DNA of 64,000 bases from Chloroflexus sp. Y-396-1 (GTDB taxonomy: Bacteria; Chloroflexota; Chloroflexia; Chloroflexales; Chloroflexaceae). The notes under the pieces are model-generated. The model saw only the letters and a list, made by a program, of their open reading frames with translations, made no database searches and was not told where the DNA came from. This document shows, piece after piece, positions 63,588 to 64,000 of the stretch. Numbering within the stretch: position 1 is the stretch's first letter; each line of letters opens with the position of its first letter. The stretch lies in the NCBI RefSeq assembly GCF_000516515.1, contig NZ_KI911784.1:4688633-4752632 (forward strand), given 5' to 3'. Position numbers and translations under genes: made by a program.

Positions 63588-64000
63588 ATGTACCGGCCGA
63601 GAGTTGTTTGGAGTTTGATTGCCCTGATCGGAGCCTTGCTGCTCAGTGGTACTGCCCCCCTGGCTGCTGCTCCTTTCTCTGGTCGCACCAGTTTTGTCGA
63701 TCCACGCTTTGCGACAGTCTGGAGCCGTACTGACAGTGAGGCGGTCCGAGGTGGACGCACCTGGTATTGGGGGCCAGGGCCGTGGTTTGACTACGGCGAA
63801 TTTTACCGGGAAAGCCCTAACTCAATACGTACCGTTCAATATTTCGACAAGGCGCGGATGGAGATTAACAATCCAAGTGACGGTATCGTCACCAACGGTC
63901 TGCTGGTCAAGGAGTTGATCAGTGGTCGCATGCAGACTGGCGATAATCCCTTCGACGTTCTAAGTCGTGATGGTTCTGATGTTCCGGTGGCCGGTAATCC
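63588..64000 (+). CDS. Secreted protein, 3'-truncated by window edge
   Basis: ATG 63588 follows AAGGAGG. 137 codons are visible and open to the window end. An N-terminal signal peptide (basic MYRPR, then SLIALIGALLLSGTAPLAAA, cleavage probably at AAA-PF) is clear. The mature part FVDPRFATVWSRTDSEAVRGGRTWYWGPGPW is rich in Trp and Gly. Family not recognised from this part; it looks like an exported wall or surface protein. The AT-rich upstream region suggests strong or regulated expression. Confidence 0.75.
   Translation, partial: MYRPRVVWSLIALIGALLLSGTAPLAAAPFSGRTSFVDPRFATVWSRTDSEAVRGGRTWYWGPGPWFDYGEFYRESPNSIRTVQYFDKARMEINNPSDGIVTNGLLVKELISGRMQTGDNPFDVLSRDGSDVPVAGN

Overview
The window (64 kb, moderately GC-rich, dense genes, short intergenic gaps) looks like chromosome of a filamentous anoxygenic phototroph of the Chloroflexi, most likely Chloroflexus or a close relative. 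This rests on recognisable traits: very long secreted SdrD/Cna-B repeat proteins, an E. coli-type glucokinase next to rpe and rpiA, a eukaryotic-like kinase with a PQQ-type propeller, F420 ligase genes, GC-rich palindromic repeats at gene ends, and an orphan set of monooxygenase accessory genes. Genus assignment is inference; no rRNA or tRNA gene is visible.

Layout. 1-5.8 kb: C-terminal part of a giant repeat surface protein and a proline-rich cell-wall protein with sortase-like motifs. 6-12.2 kb: an amidohydrolase / DUF59 / zinc alcohol dehydrogenase operon on the minus strand, divergent from a two-component system whose kinase carries an AcoR-type sensor region; the intergenic region has two sets of helical-phased direct repeats. 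12.3-14.7 kb: two NAD(P)-dependent dehydrogenases. 14.7-22.4 kb: a membrane helix-rich protein, DUF58 protein and two BatA-like von Willebrand proteins in overlapping order, then a class C-type serine hydrolase. 22.4-24.5 kb: a repeat-rich island holding only a DCC-family thioredoxin-like gene and a 33-residue membrane peptide. 24.5-30.8 kb: minus-strand run of M61 peptidase, rpiA, rpe, glk, a Nudix-family regulator with a clear operator/promoter, and an amine-oxidising flavoprotein.

31-37.4 kb: an ABC exporter pair, a CPA2 antiporter, then mtnP-cofE followed by a separate FbiB-C-like nitroreductase; a 183-bp MITE-like element sits between the last two. 38-41.3 kb: two adjacent membrane-anchored AAA/STAND-like ATPases. 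42-49.5 kb: a glycosyltransferase, rplY (bL25), priA, eno and gltA. 49.8-60.1 kb: a long minus-strand run that begins with a Ser/Thr kinase, PP2C phosphatase, VWA protein and zinc-ribbon FHA protein, and continues into a small unknown protein, a HutG-like hydrolase, an MFS transporter and a 991-residue membrane protein. 60.2-64 kb: an FGGY kinase, a DUF4058 protein, an AT-rich promoter region, and the start of a secreted protein that runs off the window.

The most promising system is the kinase/phosphatase/VWA/FHA operon: the kinase (twice) and the phosphatase (once) share an exact G-T-R-Q-I peptide in acidic context, which has the form of a phosphothreonine ligand for an FHA domain encoded in the same operon. 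Second is the pairing of an AcoR-type sensor with a histidine kinase beside orphan monooxygenase accessory genes.
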